A stretch of DNA of 7,308 bases from Phycisphaerales bacterium (GTDB taxonomy: Bacteria > Planctomycetota > Phycisphaerae > Phycisphaerales > SM1A02). Numbering within the stretch: the first letter of the stretch is position 1; each line of letters opens with the position of its first letter. The DNA lies in assembly GCA_029243925.1 (NCBI GenBank), contig JAQWRC010000384.1, positions 1 through 7,308 on the forward strand, in the 5' to 3' direction. The notes below the pieces were generated by a model, which was not told where the DNA came from, did not search any database, and was given only the letters and a program-made list of their open reading frames with translations. The position numbers were made by a program, and so were the translations under genes. Positions 6,791 through 7,308 of this stretch are shown piece after piece.

Positions 6791-7308
6791 CCTGCACCGT
6801 GCTCGTACTCATGGGAGGACCGGACGAGGAACATGACGTCAGCCTCGCTTCCGGCAAGGCCGTTGCTCAAGCCCTGCGAAATGCAGAATACGACGTGCTT
6901 GATCTCGTGATCGACCGCATCGATGCCGCAACCTTGCTGGACATGAACTTCGACATCGTCTTCCCGGTGCTTCATGGACCGTGGGGAGAAGGCGGAGGCC
7001 TCCAACGTGAACTTGATGCTGCAGGATGCAGCTATGTTGGCTCGGCAGCCGCTGCAGCAGCAACCGCCATGGACAAGGACGCAACCAAGGCACTCGCTGT
7101 GCAGTTGGGCATTCCAACTCCCGGCTGGGAACTGCTGCGTACAGGCGAGCCCATCACGCTCACGCCGCCGGTCGTCATCAAACCACCGCGTGAAGGCTCA
7201 AGCATCGATCTCTTCATCTGCCACGAAACTGCAGACGCCGAACACCACGCTCATGAACTGTTGCAGCGACACCAGTCAGTGATGGTCGAACAGTACATCA
7301 CAGGAAGA
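6787..7308 (+). CDS. ddl: D-alanine--D-alanine ligase, partial (cut by right edge)
   Basis: The first 174 residues are present of an ATP-grasp ligase that usually has about 300-370; it joins two D-Ala for the end of the peptidoglycan stem peptide. The N-terminal substrate motif is MGGPDEEHDVSL (9-20), where E15 aligns with the catalytic Glu15 of E. coli DdlB. LHGPWGEGGGLQ (63-74) corresponds to the family's HGxxGEDGxxQ, with Asp replaced by Gly. MDKDATKAL begins the central ATP-grasp domain, and VVIKPPREGSS holds the nucleotide-binding Lys and the flexible loop, followed by Ile-Asp where many family members have Val-Gly. The window ends at VEQYITGR, the nucleotide-ligand strand. The start ATG overlaps the murB stop as ATGA, with an AGGG about 8 bases upstream. 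The residues that separate D-Ala-D-Ala from D-Ala-D-Lac or D-Ala-D-Ser enzymes lie beyond the edge, so dipeptide specificity is inferred from operon context. Confidence 0.93.
   Translation, partial: MTCTVLVLMGGPDEEHDVSLASGKAVAQALRNAEYDVLDLVIDRIDAATLLDMNFDIVFPVLHGPWGEGGGLQRELDAAGCSYVGSAAAAAATAMDKDATKALAVQLGIPTPGWELLRTGEPITLTPPVVIKPPREGSSIDLFICHETADAEHHAHELLQRHQSVMVEQYITGR

Noticed and set aside
7041..7066. GC-rich trinucleotide run resembling a repeat in ddl
   Set aside because: It is a run of Ala codons (GCN) within a conserved helix of Ddl, with mixed codons, not an expanding repeat.

Overview
This looks like chromosomal DNA of a Planctomycetota bacterium, most likely from the Phycisphaerae or a relative. 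I infer this from three things: a small secreted protein ending in a two-loop dockerin-type repeat of the planctomycete kind (xVDVNDLLxVIxxWG), a neighbouring Cys-rich 'GACC' module, and a domain with the motif NPALFDVFPDLRYDSFVTIG, which I know from planctomycete exoproteins. No search could be run, so the taxonomic call is an inference. The window is densely coding. The longest gap without a gene is about 144 bases, and I see no tRNA, rRNA, CRISPR array, insertion sequence or phage gene.

Layout: everything left of about 4300 is on the minus strand and everything right of it is on the plus strand. Read in the minus direction, the left arm holds an NtrC-type sigma-54-dependent response regulator (4296 to 2911), a membrane fatty acid (acyl-CoA type) desaturase (2766 to 1732), a short secreted dockerin-repeat protein (1646 to 972), and a long open frame (971 to the left edge) that follows the dockerin gene's UGA in the same reading frame. 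That last frame encodes exported-type modules but has no visible signal peptide, ribosome binding site or ATG near its beginning. It is the least explained part of the window.

The right arm is a tight peptidoglycan precursor operon, murC-murB-ddl, with ATGA overlaps at both junctions; ddl runs off the right edge. MurB makes UDP-MurNAc by reducing enolpyruvyl-UDP-GlcNAc, MurC adds L-alanine to UDP-MurNAc, and Ddl makes the D-Ala-D-Ala dipeptide that MurF would add later. The catalytic motifs are intact except for a Cys in place of the proton-donating Ser of MurB and some unusual positions in Ddl.

I find no evidence for a wholly new system. The best leads are the UGA-separated, in-frame secreted-protein pair at the left edge, the Cys-type MurB active site, and the variant Ddl motifs.
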